Shown: in pieces, positions 51,138-58,604 of the stretch
How the letters are laid out: each line of letters opens with the position of its first letter
Position numbering within the stretch: the stretch's first letter is position 1
Source of the DNA: Neptunomonas marina
GTDB taxonomy: Bacteria > Pseudomonadota > Gammaproteobacteria > Pseudomonadales > Balneatricaceae
Length of the DNA: 64,000 bases
Assembly (NCBI RefSeq): GCF_004005935.1
Contig: NZ_SACQ01000001.1
Coordinates: 589,485-653,484, forward strand
Direction of reading: 5' to 3'
Made by a program: the position numbers and the translations under genes
Notes under the pieces: generated by a model
Database searches by the model: none
What the model was told of the DNA's origin: nothing
The model's input: the letters and a program-made list of their open reading frames with translations, nothing else

Positions 51138-52466
51138 ATGACAACCGCTCTTATCGGTTTCGCGATACTGTTGTTCTTGATCGTGGTTATCCGTATCCCT
51201 ATTGCCTTCTCTATGGGTATTGTTGGTTTTTTCGGTTTTGCGGCCGTCCAGGGATTAACGTTCGAAAACTTCGCGGATTTTAACTGGAAGCCAGCCTTGA
51301 GTATGGCGTCCAAACGTATCGTGGATACAGCACAGGAATACAGCCTGTCAGTTATTCCACTCTTTATTCTCATGGGTAACCTAGTGACCAAGTCAGGGTT
51401 ATCGCAGGAGCTTTATCGCGCTTCCTATGCCTTTTTAGGGCATAAGAAAGGTGGTTTGTCGATGGCAACGGTCGTGGCCTGCGGTGGTTTTTCGGCGATT
51501 TGTGGCTCTAGCTTGGCAACTTCGGCAACGATGGCGAAGGTAGCGATGCCGCCAATGCGTAAGTACGGCTACGCGGATTCGCTGGCAACGGCATCTATCG
51601 CAGCCGGTGGTACGCTGGGTATTTTGATTCCGCCTTCAGTTATTCTTGTTATCTATGGCTTGTTGACTGAAACGAGTATCCGTGAGCTGTTTGCTGCAGG
51701 TTTCATTCCAGGATTCTTGGGAATCTTCCTCTATCTGATGGCAGTGAAGTACGTTGTTTGGCGTAACCCAGAAGCGGGTCCTTGTGGCGAGAAGTTCACG
51801 TGGAGCGAACGTCTGCAAGCGTTGAATGGCGTGTGGGGTGTATTAATACTCTTCACTATCGTTATGGGCGGTATTTACTTAGGTATCTTTACCCCAACTG
51901 AGGCTGCCGGTATTGGTGCCGGTGGTGCGTTTGTGATTGCGCTGGCGCGCAAGTCACTGTCCTTTGGTAGCTTGTTCGACATCTTAACAGACACCGCACG
52001 TACCTCAGCGATGCTGTTTTCGGTACTGATTGGTGCGTTGATCTTCTCGAACTTTATCAACCGTGCAGGCCTACCGGATGAGTTGCTGACCTTCGTTACC
52101 GGCCTCGATGTCTCTCCGATGATGGTTATTTTTGTCATCTTATTGGTTTACATCGTGCTGGGCATGGTATTTGAAAGCTTATCAATGCTGCTGCTAACGG
52201 TGCCAATCTTCTTCCCACTGGTGCAGAGTTTGGGCTTCGATCTTGTTTGGTTCGGTATTGTTGTCGTTGTTGTTACCGAAATCAGCCTGATTACTCCGCC
52301 TGTTGGTATGAACGTCTTTGTGCTTAGTGCTGTCCTTCGGGATATCAAAGCAAGCACTATCTTTAAAGGTGTTACGCCGTTCTGGTGTGCCGATATTTTG
52401 CGTCTGATATTGATCACGCTCATTGCACAGATATCGCTATTTTTACCAGAATTACTGTATCGATAG
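51138..52466 (+). CDS. dctM: TRAP transporter large membrane subunit DctM
   Basis: 442 residues, about twelve transmembrane helices. SVIPLFILMGNLVTKSG, the segment FSAICGSSLATSATMAKVAMPPM, GTLGILIPPSVILVIYG and ESLSMLLLTVPIFFPLV are DctM signatures. It forms the sodium-coupled channel of the TRAP system. A terminator lies 13 nt after the stop. Confidence 0.95.
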   Translation: MTTALIGFAILLFLIVVIRIPIAFSMGIVGFFGFAAVQGLTFENFADFNWKPALSMASKRIVDTAQEYSLSVIPLFILMGNLVTKSGLSQELYRASYAFLGHKKGGLSMATVVACGGFSAICGSSLATSATMAKVAMPPMRKYGYADSLATASIAAGGTLGILIPPSVILVIYGLLTETSIRELFAAGFIPGFLGIFLYLMAVKYVVWRNPEAGPCGEKFTWSERLQALNGVWGVLILFTIVMGGIYLGIFTPTEAAGIGAGGAFVIALARKSLSFGSLFDILTDTARTSAMLFSVLIGALIFSNFINRAGLPDELLTFVTGLDVSPMMVIFVILLVYIVLGMVFESLSMLLLTVPIFFPLVQSLGFDLVWFGIVVVVVTEISLITPPVGMNVFVLSAVLRDIKASTIFKGVTPFWCADILRLILITLIAQISLFLPELLYR

Positions 52467-52478
52467 CTTTTACTCATA

Positions 52479-52501
52479 GGGTGCTGCGGCACCCTTTTTT
52501 A
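52479..52501 (+). terminator. rho-independent terminator after dctM
   Basis: GGGTGC / GCACCC with loop TGCG, then seven T. Confidence 0.88.
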
Positions 52502-52549
52502 TCCCTTATTGGTAGCCAATGTGCTGCCATATCTACCTGAGGTGACATT

Positions 52550-53035
52550 ATGCTACCTGATGTAAAACGTATTCTTTATGCTTCTGATATTGAGTCAGGG
52601 TCGCGCCCTGCATTCCGTGCGGCGATCAGCATGGCAGGGCATTACGATGCGCAAGTGACTTTCTTAAACGTGATTGAGCCATTGAACTCTACTGCACGAA
52701 ATCTTGTTAAAACGATGATGAGCGATGAAATGCTCAGCGAGATGCACGATGAGAGTGTTAATCACCTAAAGCAAAAGCTGGTGGAGCGTATCGAGCAGTT
52801 CTGCGACCAAGAGCTTGATGAATCTGAAAAGATGAAAGAAGGGCAGGTCGTTCCGCGTGTGGAAGAGGGAAGTGCCGACAAGGTGATTCTTGAGGTAGCG
52901 GATGAGATCAACGCCGATCTGATTGTCATGGGTACTCGCACCCACTCATCAGTAGGGCAGTTCTTCCTAGGCTCAACAGCGAATCGCGTGATGACTCACA
53001 CTAAACGTCCCGTTTTGATTATTCCTCTTAAGTAA
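52550..53035 (+). CDS. universal stress protein UspA family
   Basis: 161 residues, a single Usp domain: RILYASDIESGSRPAFRAAISMA at the start and DLIVMGTRTHSSVGQFFLGSTANRVMTHTKRPVLIIP at the end, in conserved parts. The nucleotide-binding consensus Gx2Gx9GS is only partly kept (GTRTHSSVGQFFLGS; the second Gly is Thr), so ATP binding is uncertain. Usp genes next to TRAP operons are common in marine bacteria and may regulate transport. It sits 49 nt after the dctM terminator with no separate box, so read-through is likely. Confidence 0.88.
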   Translation: MLPDVKRILYASDIESGSRPAFRAAISMAGHYDAQVTFLNVIEPLNSTARNLVKTMMSDEMLSEMHDESVNHLKQKLVERIEQFCDQELDESEKMKEGQVVPRVEEGSADKVILEVADEINADLIVMGTRTHSSVGQFFLGSTANRVMTHTKRPVLIIPLK

Positions 53036-53041
53036 CGTTTA

Positions 53042-53107
53042 TCTACGATTTGGAAATAATCTTCTTCAACAGAAGTGCTTATTCTCCAAGATAGGATTCG
53101 GTATCTT
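53042..53107 (+). promoter_or_regulatory. LysR-type box and promoter of the MBL-fold gene
   Basis: GATTT-GGAAA (53047-53056) with a weaker left arm (TCTAC), the core AATCTTCTTC (53058-53067), then 31 nt to GGTATCTT (53100-53107). Box, spacing and -10-like element match those before the TRAP and hydroxylase genes. GGTAT/ATACC also forms an inverted pair at 53100-53114. Confidence 0.65.
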
Positions 53108-53120
53108 GAATACCAATCAG

Positions 53121-53145
53121 AAAGGCCTGCTCATGTAGGCCTTTT
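53121..53145 (+). terminator. terminator after uspA
   Basis: AAAGGCCT / AGGCCTTT with an 8-nt loop, then TTTT. It lies just after the predicted start of the MBL-gene transcript, so it could also attenuate that transcript. Confidence 0.75.
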
Positions 53146-53192
53146 CTATGCTGTATAACAGAGACAATCAGAATTTCAGGTAGGTGATAACC

Positions 53193-54155
53193 ATGGCGAA
53201 GAAGCCGTTTGCATCCTCAGCGGATTTGGGTGAGAAAGTTGAAACGTTGGAAGTACTAGCAGAGGGTGTTTACGCTCTGACAGCGGAAGGCGATCCGAAC
53301 GTCTGCGCGGTTGAAGGTGAAGACTTTATCGTTGCGTTTGAAGCGCGCGCTACACCAAAGGCTGCAAACGATTGGTTAGAGCAGCTACGTGAGCACACAG
53401 ACAAGCCGGTTAAGTACCTTGTTCTTTCTCACTACCATGCGGTACGTGTGCTGGGTGCATCTGCTTACAACGCCGAATCTATTATCGCTCACGAAAAAAC
53501 TAAGTTCTTGATCGAAGAGCGTGGCATGCAGGATTGGGCAAGTGAATTTGGCCGTATGCCCCGCTTGTTCCGTGAGCCAGATGGCATTCCTGGCCTGACG
53601 CATCCAGATATCGTGTTCAATGACCGTCTTGAGATTCCTCTGGGTGGCGATCGTGGTAGCTTGGTGTTGCAATACTGCGGCCGTGGCCACACGGCTGGCG
53701 ATATCGTTGCTTGGTTACCAAAGCAAAAGATCTTGTTCGCAGGTGACTTGGTTGAAGCTGCTGCGGCACTTTACACCGGTGATGCATTCCACTTCGACTG
53801 GGCATCTGAAACACTCGACAACGTTAAAGCGTTCGAAGCGGAAGTACTGGTGGGTGGTCGTGGCGCTGTTGCGCATGGTCGCGAGGCGGTTGATGCGGCT
53901 ATCGAGCAGACGCGTGGTTTCTTGAACGGCATGATCGAGAAAGTGGGCGAAGTCCACAAACGTGGCGGCACGCTGAAGGAAGCGTTTGAAGCGACACATG
54001 AACACCTAGAGCCAAAATTCGGCATGTGGCCGATCTTTGAGCACTGCCTGCCGTTTGACGTGCAGCGCCTGTGGGACGAGTTCGAAGGCACTGACTGGCC
54101 GCGTATTTGGACTGATGAGCGTGACCAAGAAGTTTGGGATCAGTTACAAGACTAA
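53193..54155 (+). CDS. metallo-beta-lactamase-fold protein with altered metal motif
   Basis: 320 residues. The MBL fold shows in VYALTAEGDPN at the start, the first metal motif at residues 80-85, His166 (RGHTAGD), Asp185 (FAGDLVE) and His228 (VAHGRE). The usual HxHxDH is HYHAVR: both His of the HxH remain but the Asp and last His, ligands of the second metal, are Val and Arg. A one-metal enzyme or a different chemistry is likely. Such genes occur beside FAD hydroxylase plus DUF2783 pairs in other proteobacteria. I start at ATG 53193. It is between the TRAP and hydroxylase units, with the shared promoter box. Confidence 0.8.
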   Translation: MAKKPFASSADLGEKVETLEVLAEGVYALTAEGDPNVCAVEGEDFIVAFEARATPKAANDWLEQLREHTDKPVKYLVLSHYHAVRVLGASAYNAESIIAHEKTKFLIEERGMQDWASEFGRMPRLFREPDGIPGLTHPDIVFNDRLEIPLGGDRGSLVLQYCGRGHTAGDIVAWLPKQKILFAGDLVEAAAALYTGDAFHFDWASETLDNVKAFEAEVLVGGRGAVAHGREAVDAAIEQTRGFLNGMIEKVGEVHKRGGTLKEAFEATHEHLEPKFGMWPIFEHCLPFDVQRLWDEFEGTDWPRIWTDERDQEVWDQLQD

Positions 54156-54170
54156 TCTTATTTGCTTTTC

Positions 54171-54196
54171 AAAAGCCCTCGTTTGAGGGCTTTTTT
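54171..54196 (+). terminator. rho-independent terminator after the MBL-fold gene
   Basis: AAAAGCCCTC / GAGGGCTTTT with loop GTTT, then six T. Confidence 0.9.
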
Positions 54197-54197
54197 A

Positions 54198-54236
54198 TTT
54201 CCGAATCTAGGAAAATCGCCAAGACTTTCTTATAGT
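54198..54236 (+). promoter_or_regulatory. promoter and auto-operator of the lysR gene
   Basis: TTTCC-GAATCTA-GGAAA (54198-54214), an exact inverted repeat, overlaps the -35 region of TATAGT (54231-54236). It resembles the TTTCC-N5-GGAAA boxes of the three target promoters with two more spacer bases. Its position over the promoter fits autorepression. Confidence 0.6.
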
Positions 54237-54266
54237 CTAACTTGGTTCAAACAAGGGGTAAGGCTG

Positions 54267-55187
54267 ATGGATGTATTGGCGGCAATGGGTGTTTTCGTCA
54301 AGGTTGTTGACCTAAAAAGCTTCTCGCTTGCGGCAGCGGAACTTGGCGTGTCTAGCTCATCGGTTAGTAAGCAAATATCCCAGTTGGAGCAGCACGTCGG
54401 TGCCCGTTTGTTGCAGCGTACGACACGTCGTTTGTTCGTTACCGAGGTGGGTGAGGCCTATTACGAGAAGTGCCAAAACATCCTCGCTGAAGTCGAGGAG
54501 GCGGAGAGCCTTGTCTCCCAGTTGCAGGGTGAACCGCGCGGCATCCTCAAAATCACTTGCAACATGACGTTCGGTCAGATGCAGCTCTCCAAGGCCATAC
54601 CCGAGTACATGCGGCTGCATCCTGATGTGAAAGTCGATGTGACGCTAGATGACCGCGCGCCGGATCTTATCCGCGATGGCTTTGATATGGCGATCCGTAT
54701 CGCTGACCCGCATCTCCCTGACTCTAGCTTGGTGGCGCGTGAAATATCCAAAATACCGATGTATATCTGCGCGACGCCGCAATATCTTGAAGAACATGGC
54801 ACACCGGAGTCCCCAGCGGCGCTGGTGGATCACAACTGTCTTATTTTCGTGCATGCAGCTAACGCCAATCAGTGGTCCCTGTTTAAGGCGGGGGAGCAGT
54901 CTACGGTGCAGGTGAGCGGTGATATGCGGGCCAATAATAGCCTTGTCGTGCGTGAATCTGCGTTACAACATCGTGGTATCGCAAACTTGGCTGATTTCGT
55001 GATCGAGCGCTTTGCAACGAGTGGTGATTTAGTTCGAGTATTTCCAAGCTACCAGCCTGAACGGTTGTCTATCTTCGCAGTTTACCCTGACCGCAAGTAT
55101 ATCTCACCGAAGGTCAGCTCGTTCATCTCTTTTTTCCAGCAGTGGTTAGCTGACCATCAGCTACAAAATTTGTGGGCTGACGGCTAA
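54267..55187 (+). CDS. LysR family transcriptional regulator
   Basis: 306 residues. The N-terminal helix-turn-helix is typical: MGVFVKVVDLKSFSLAAAELGVSSSSVSKQISQLEQHVGARLLQRTTRRL in parts. An effector domain follows (about 90-300). The start at ATG 54267 is chosen because the previous in-frame ATG adds 35 residues with no match to LysR N-termini. Position between the MBL-fold gene and the hydroxylase, and TTTCC/GGAAA sites at all nearby promoters including its own, make it the likely activator of the TRAP, MBL and hydroxylase units. The effector is probably the aromatic acid or its product. Confidence 0.9.
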   Translation: MDVLAAMGVFVKVVDLKSFSLAAAELGVSSSSVSKQISQLEQHVGARLLQRTTRRLFVTEVGEAYYEKCQNILAEVEEAESLVSQLQGEPRGILKITCNMTFGQMQLSKAIPEYMRLHPDVKVDVTLDDRAPDLIRDGFDMAIRIADPHLPDSSLVAREISKIPMYICATPQYLEEHGTPESPAALVDHNCLIFVHAANANQWSLFKAGEQSTVQVSGDMRANNSLVVRESALQHRGIANLADFVIERFATSGDLVRVFPSYQPERLSIFAVYPDRKYISPKVSSFISFFQQWLADHQLQNLWADG

Positions 55188-55203
55188 GTTTCTGAGGCTT
55201 TTC

Positions 55204-55269
55204 TTTCCTAATTAGAAACAATCTTCTTCGGGTGAACTGGATTATCCAGCGCATCGATTACGGTATCTT
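55204..55269 (+). promoter_or_regulatory. LysR-type box and promoter of the hydroxylase operon
   Basis: TTTCC-TAATT-AGAAA (55204-55218), the core AATCTTCTTC (55220-55229), then 31 nt to GGTATCTT (55262-55269). TTATCC at 55242 and TATCTT at 55264 can be -35 and -10; the offset of 22 is the same as in the TRAP promoter. Confidence 0.7.
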
Positions 55270-55347
55270 TGGTTTATCAAATGACAGTGGCACGTATGCG
55301 AATAGCGTGCTTGCCATATGTAAAGGAACTAAAGCGAGAGTAATTCG

Positions 55348-57024
55348 ATGCTTAACACGTACAATTTCCCGGAATTCGATTATATCCGGTCGGCTGATCA
55401 GGATGCTGACCGCCCGGTAAAACATCCTGTTGTCATTATCGGAGCAGGTCCTGTGGGCATGGCGGCTGCGGTTGACTTGGCTCAGCACGATGTGCCGGTT
55501 GTCGTACTAGATGACAACAACACGGTGAGTGTCGGCTCCCGCGCGGTTTGTTACGCAAAGCGCTTTCTTGATATCTCCGACCGCCTAGGTGTCGGCCAGC
55601 GTCTGGTAGATAAAGGGGTGACATGGAACGTAGGGCGCGTTTTTCTCGATGAGGAGCAAATCTACAGCTTCAACATGCTGCCTGAAGACCACCATCGTCG
55701 TCCTGGGTTTATCAACCTGCAGCAGTACTATCTAGAAGAGTACTATGTTGATCGTATCAACCAGCTCGAAAAAGCGGACCTGCGCTGGAAGAACAAGGTG
55801 GTTAACGTGGCACAAAATGACGGCTACGTTACGTTATCTGTTGAAACGCCTGAAGGTGCTTACCAGATTGAGGCCGAATATGTTATCGCGTGTGACGGAG
55901 CTAACTCTCGTGTTCGCGCGATGTGTGGTCTTGAGTCGAAAGGCCAAATTTTCCAAGACCGCTTCTTAATCGCCGATGTGGTAATGGATCCTAAGAAGTT
56001 CCCGCCAGAGCGTTGGTTCTGGTTCAACCCGCCTTTCCATGAAGGCCAATCGACGCTACTACACCGTCAAGCTGATAACGTATGGCGTATCGATTTTGAC
56101 TTAGGCTGGGATGCTGATCCTGAAGAGGAGAAGAAGCCAGAGAAGATCATTCCTCGCGTTAAAGCCTTCTTGGGTGATGATGTTGAGTTCGAACTGGAGT
56201 GGGCTTCCGTTTACACCTTCACATGCCGACGCATGGATAAGTTCCGCCACGGTAACATCTTCTTTGCCGGTGATGCGGCGCACCAAGTTTCGCCATTCGG
56301 TGCACGTGGTGCTAACTCCGGTATCGAAGACGCTGAGAACTTAGCGTGGAAACTCAAGATGGTTATGCAAGGCGATGCGGCGCCAGCGTTGCTGGATAGC
56401 TACTCGGATGAGCGTGTTTTTGCTGCTGATGAGAACATCCTTAACTCTACGCGAAGCACCGATTTCATCACGCCGAAAAATCAGATCAGCCGCGTGTTCC
56501 GAGATGCCGTTCTGAAACTGGCTAAAAACTATAGTTTCGCTCGTCCATTGGTGAATAGTGGCCGTTTGTCGGTTCCGCCATTTTTGACAGAGTCTCCGCT
56601 CAATACGCCGGATCAAGATAAGTTTAACTGTAAAGTCGTTCCTGGTGCGCCATGCACCGATGGCTCAATTCTGCGAGCGGGTAAAGAGGACTTCTTGCTG
56701 AGCTGTTTGGGTAATGTCTTTAATGGTTTGCTATATGCAGAGAGCGCCAGTGATCTAACACCTGAGTTGCTAGCGGAGCTTTCAAGTCTTGCTGAGCAGC
56801 CTGTGCCGATCAAAACGGTCGTGGTAGCGCCGCATGAACTTGCCGTTGAGTTGCCAAGTGGCGTGGAGCTTGTGGTCGATCAGTATGGTGTTGTGAAAGA
56901 GCGTTTGGATGCTGCGGCTGGGACTTTCTATTTGACGCGTCCTGATCAACTGGTCACCGCACGTATGCGCCAGTTCAATCGTGAGTCTGTTGTGGCTGCG
57001 CAACACAAAGCATTGGGTAAGTAA
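55348..57024 (+). CDS. FAD-dependent aromatic hydroxylase, MhaA-like large component
   Basis: 558 residues. The FAD Rossmann motif GAGPVGMAAAVDLA is at residues 32-45, the second dinucleotide motif CDGANSRVRAM at about 183-193, and the GD motif with FAD ribityl contact, FAGDAAHQVSPFGARG, around Asp309. These are the marks of single-subunit phenol-type hydroxylases (UbiH/MhpA group). The length (about 62 kDa) and the small gene 10 nt downstream match MhaA/MhaB of Pseudomonas putida, which together convert 3-hydroxyphenylacetate to homogentisate. Other phenolic substrates, such as 3-hydroxybenzoate, cannot be excluded. Confidence 0.82.
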   Translation: MLNTYNFPEFDYIRSADQDADRPVKHPVVIIGAGPVGMAAAVDLAQHDVPVVVLDDNNTVSVGSRAVCYAKRFLDISDRLGVGQRLVDKGVTWNVGRVFLDEEQIYSFNMLPEDHHRRPGFINLQQYYLEEYYVDRINQLEKADLRWKNKVVNVAQNDGYVTLSVETPEGAYQIEAEYVIACDGANSRVRAMCGLESKGQIFQDRFLIADVVMDPKKFPPERWFWFNPPFHEGQSTLLHRQADNVWRIDFDLGWDADPEEEKKPEKIIPRVKAFLGDDVEFELEWASVYTFTCRRMDKFRHGNIFFAGDAAHQVSPFGARGANSGIEDAENLAWKLKMVMQGDAAPALLDSYSDERVFAADENILNSTRSTDFITPKNQISRVFRDAVLKLAKNYSFARPLVNSGRLSVPPFLTESPLNTPDQDKFNCKVVPGAPCTDGSILRAGKEDFLLSCLGNVFNGLLYAESASDLTPELLAELSSLAEQPVPIKTVVVAPHELAVELPSGVELVVDQYGVVKERLDAAAGTFYLTRPDQLVTARMRQFNRESVVAAQHKALGK

Positions 57025-57034
57025 GGAATACACT

Positions 57035-57232
57035 ATGAGTAAATTAATCACTGAGCCAAATCTTGCACGTCCAGATGACTTCTATCAGGTGTTGACGGAT
57101 CTGCATCGCGACCTTACTGATGAACAGAGCGCAGATGTTAATGCGCGCCTCATTTTGCTACTCTCCAATCATATCGGCGATCACGATGTGCTGGAAGAGG
57201 CGATGAAAATTGCAAAAGAGCACCTAGTTTAA
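57035..57232 (+). CDS. DUF2783 small protein, MhaB-like coupling component
   Basis: 65 residues, ATG at 57035 preceded by AAGGA. Acidic and helical, with LARPDDFYQVLTDLHRDLTDEQ and LILLLSNHIGDHDVLEEAM, the pattern of DUF2783. It directly follows the FAD hydroxylase. MhaB of Pseudomonas putida is also a very small partner (about 6 kDa) needed for productive hydroxylation, so this is probably the coupling component. That DUF2783 and MhaB are the same family is my inference. Confidence 0.75.
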   Translation: MSKLITEPNLARPDDFYQVLTDLHRDLTDEQSADVNARLILLLSNHIGDHDVLEEAMKIAKEHLV

Positions 57233-57250
57233 ACCTGCCGTTTGTGCAAC

Positions 57251-57273
57251 AGCCCAGCATTTGCTGGGCTTTA
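57251..57273 (+). terminator. hairpin between the DUF2783 gene and maiA
   Basis: AGCCCAGC / GCTGGGCT with loop ATTT, followed by only two T and mixed bases. Partial termination is likely. Confidence 0.6.
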
Positions 57274-57308
57274 TACGTTATGCACTCGAGAATTCGGAGT
57301 TGTTACAG

Positions 57309-57947
57309 ATGATTCTATATGATTATTGCCGCTCCTCTGCGGCTTACCGTGTACGTATTGCCCTTAACCTAAAGGGACTTGCGTACAAGCAAATTCCCGT
57401 CAATCTGGTTACCGGAGAGCAGCGAGCAGAAGCGCATTTGGCGCGTAACGATCAAGGTTTGGTGCCGGTGTTAGTAGACCAAGGTGTTGAACTGACGCAG
57501 TCTTTGGCGATCTGTGAGTACCTCGATGATGCTTATCCTGAAACCGCTGCTTTGGTCTCTGGTTCTGCCGTTGCGCGTGCACAGCAGCGAGCATTTGCGC
57601 AAGCGATTGCATGTGATATCCACCCGATCAATAACCTTCGCGTTTTGCAGTATTTGGTTGGCGAGGTAGGTGCAACCGAGGAGCAGAAGTTGGCTTGGTA
57701 TCGTCACTGGGTCGAGAAAACCTTTGCTGCGCTTGAAGCGAAACTGGTCGCTCGGCCTGAGCAAACCGCGTTCTGCTATGGTGATGTACCATCACTGGCG
57801 GATGTCTGCTTGGTTCCACAGGTCTTCAACGCTAACCGCTTTGAGGTGGATATGTCAGCATATCCAACGCTTGCTGCTGTTGATGCGCATTGCCAGAGCT
57901 TGCCGGCTTTTTCTGATGCTCACCCTGCCAAGCAACCCGGCGCTTAG
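57309..57947 (+). CDS. maiA: maleylacetoacetate isomerase (zeta-class GST)
   Basis: 212 residues, the usual MaiA length. It isomerises maleylacetoacetate to fumarylacetoacetate with glutathione, after homogentisate dioxygenase. The glutathione-site signature YCRSSAAYRVRIALNLKGL opens the protein and DQGLVPVLVDQGVELTQSLAICEYLDD follows in parts; the C-terminal helical domain has FCYGDVPSLADVCLVPQ. I start it at ATG 57309, preceded by CGGAG. It could also act as maleylpyruvate isomerase in a gentisate route. It lies 76 nt after the DUF2783 gene. Confidence 0.88.
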   Translation: MILYDYCRSSAAYRVRIALNLKGLAYKQIPVNLVTGEQRAEAHLARNDQGLVPVLVDQGVELTQSLAICEYLDDAYPETAALVSGSAVARAQQRAFAQAIACDIHPINNLRVLQYLVGEVGATEEQKLAWYRHWVEKTFAALEAKLVARPEQTAFCYGDVPSLADVCLVPQVFNANRFEVDMSAYPTLAAVDAHCQSLPAFSDAHPAKQPGA

Positions 57948-57954
57948 TTAAATG

Positions 57955-57980
57955 GGGCTGAAGTTCTTCAGCCCTCTCTT
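57955..57980 (+). terminator. hairpin after maiA
   Basis: GGGCTGA / TCAGCCC with a 6-nt loop and a T-rich but mixed tail. Confidence 0.5.
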
Positions 57981-58038
57981 CCTTGATGACGATGTTTGCC
58001 TATAATGCCAATATAGGGTTCCTTGGAGTGAACAAGTC

Positions 58039-58524
58039 ATGACGCCTTTAACGGCACAAGCGCTACTTGAACTGATCCCCCTTGATCGGCTGAAAGAAGC
58101 TTCAACCTTTGGTGCACTGTCGGGTTCGGCAATCGAATACTTATTGCATAAAGGTTCGCTCCTGAAGCTATCAAAGGGCGAGGCCCTCTATCAATATGGC
58201 GACCCCGGCGGCTGCTTTTATGTTGTCTTAGATGGCGCACTTGCTTTCTATAAGCACCATGAAGGAAAAATGCTTTATATCCGCGACTTTTGTTTTGGTG
58301 AAGAGTTGGGCTTTATGGCGATGGTTGCGTTGCATCATCGTGTTGGAAGCGCAGAGGCCGCCGAGGATACTATCGTTCTTGAGGTCAGCTGCGGCCTTTT
58401 TCACGATCTTCACGATACGATGCCAGCTGATTTTGGCGTGCTGCTTTTAAACCTATCGCGAGAGATGGCTCGTGTTGTACGGGAGCTTGAGAATCGTATC
58501 GTCAAACTTGAGCTACCCGAGTAA
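58039..58524 (+). CDS. single-domain cyclic-nucleotide-binding protein
   Basis: 161 residues containing one cNMP-binding domain (about 35-130: LLKLSKGEALYQYGDPGGCFYVVLDGALAFYK in parts, then FCFGEELGFMAM as the phosphate-cassette-like turn) and a short C-terminal helix. The Crp-type helix-turn-helix is missing, so it is not a transcription factor by itself. Whether it binds cAMP is unclear: the Arg of the phosphate cassette (RxA) is not evident. Monocistronic; role unknown. Confidence 0.8.
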   Translation: MTPLTAQALLELIPLDRLKEASTFGALSGSAIEYLLHKGSLLKLSKGEALYQYGDPGGCFYVVLDGALAFYKHHEGKMLYIRDFCFGEELGFMAMVALHHRVGSAEAAEDTIVLEVSCGLFHDLHDTMPADFGVLLLNLSREMARVVRELENRIVKLELPE

Positions 58525-58604
58525 CGGGCGCGATTTCTAACCTACCGCTTCGCATAATGACCTGCTACAGTGGCGTGCCAACCCACTGAATAATGGAGAG
58601 TTTT

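Noticed and set aside
53193-54155. Calling the MBL-fold gene a glyoxalase II or beta-lactamase
   Set aside because: The HxHxDH motif is not intact (HYHAVR), so a standard two-metal enzyme is not supported.
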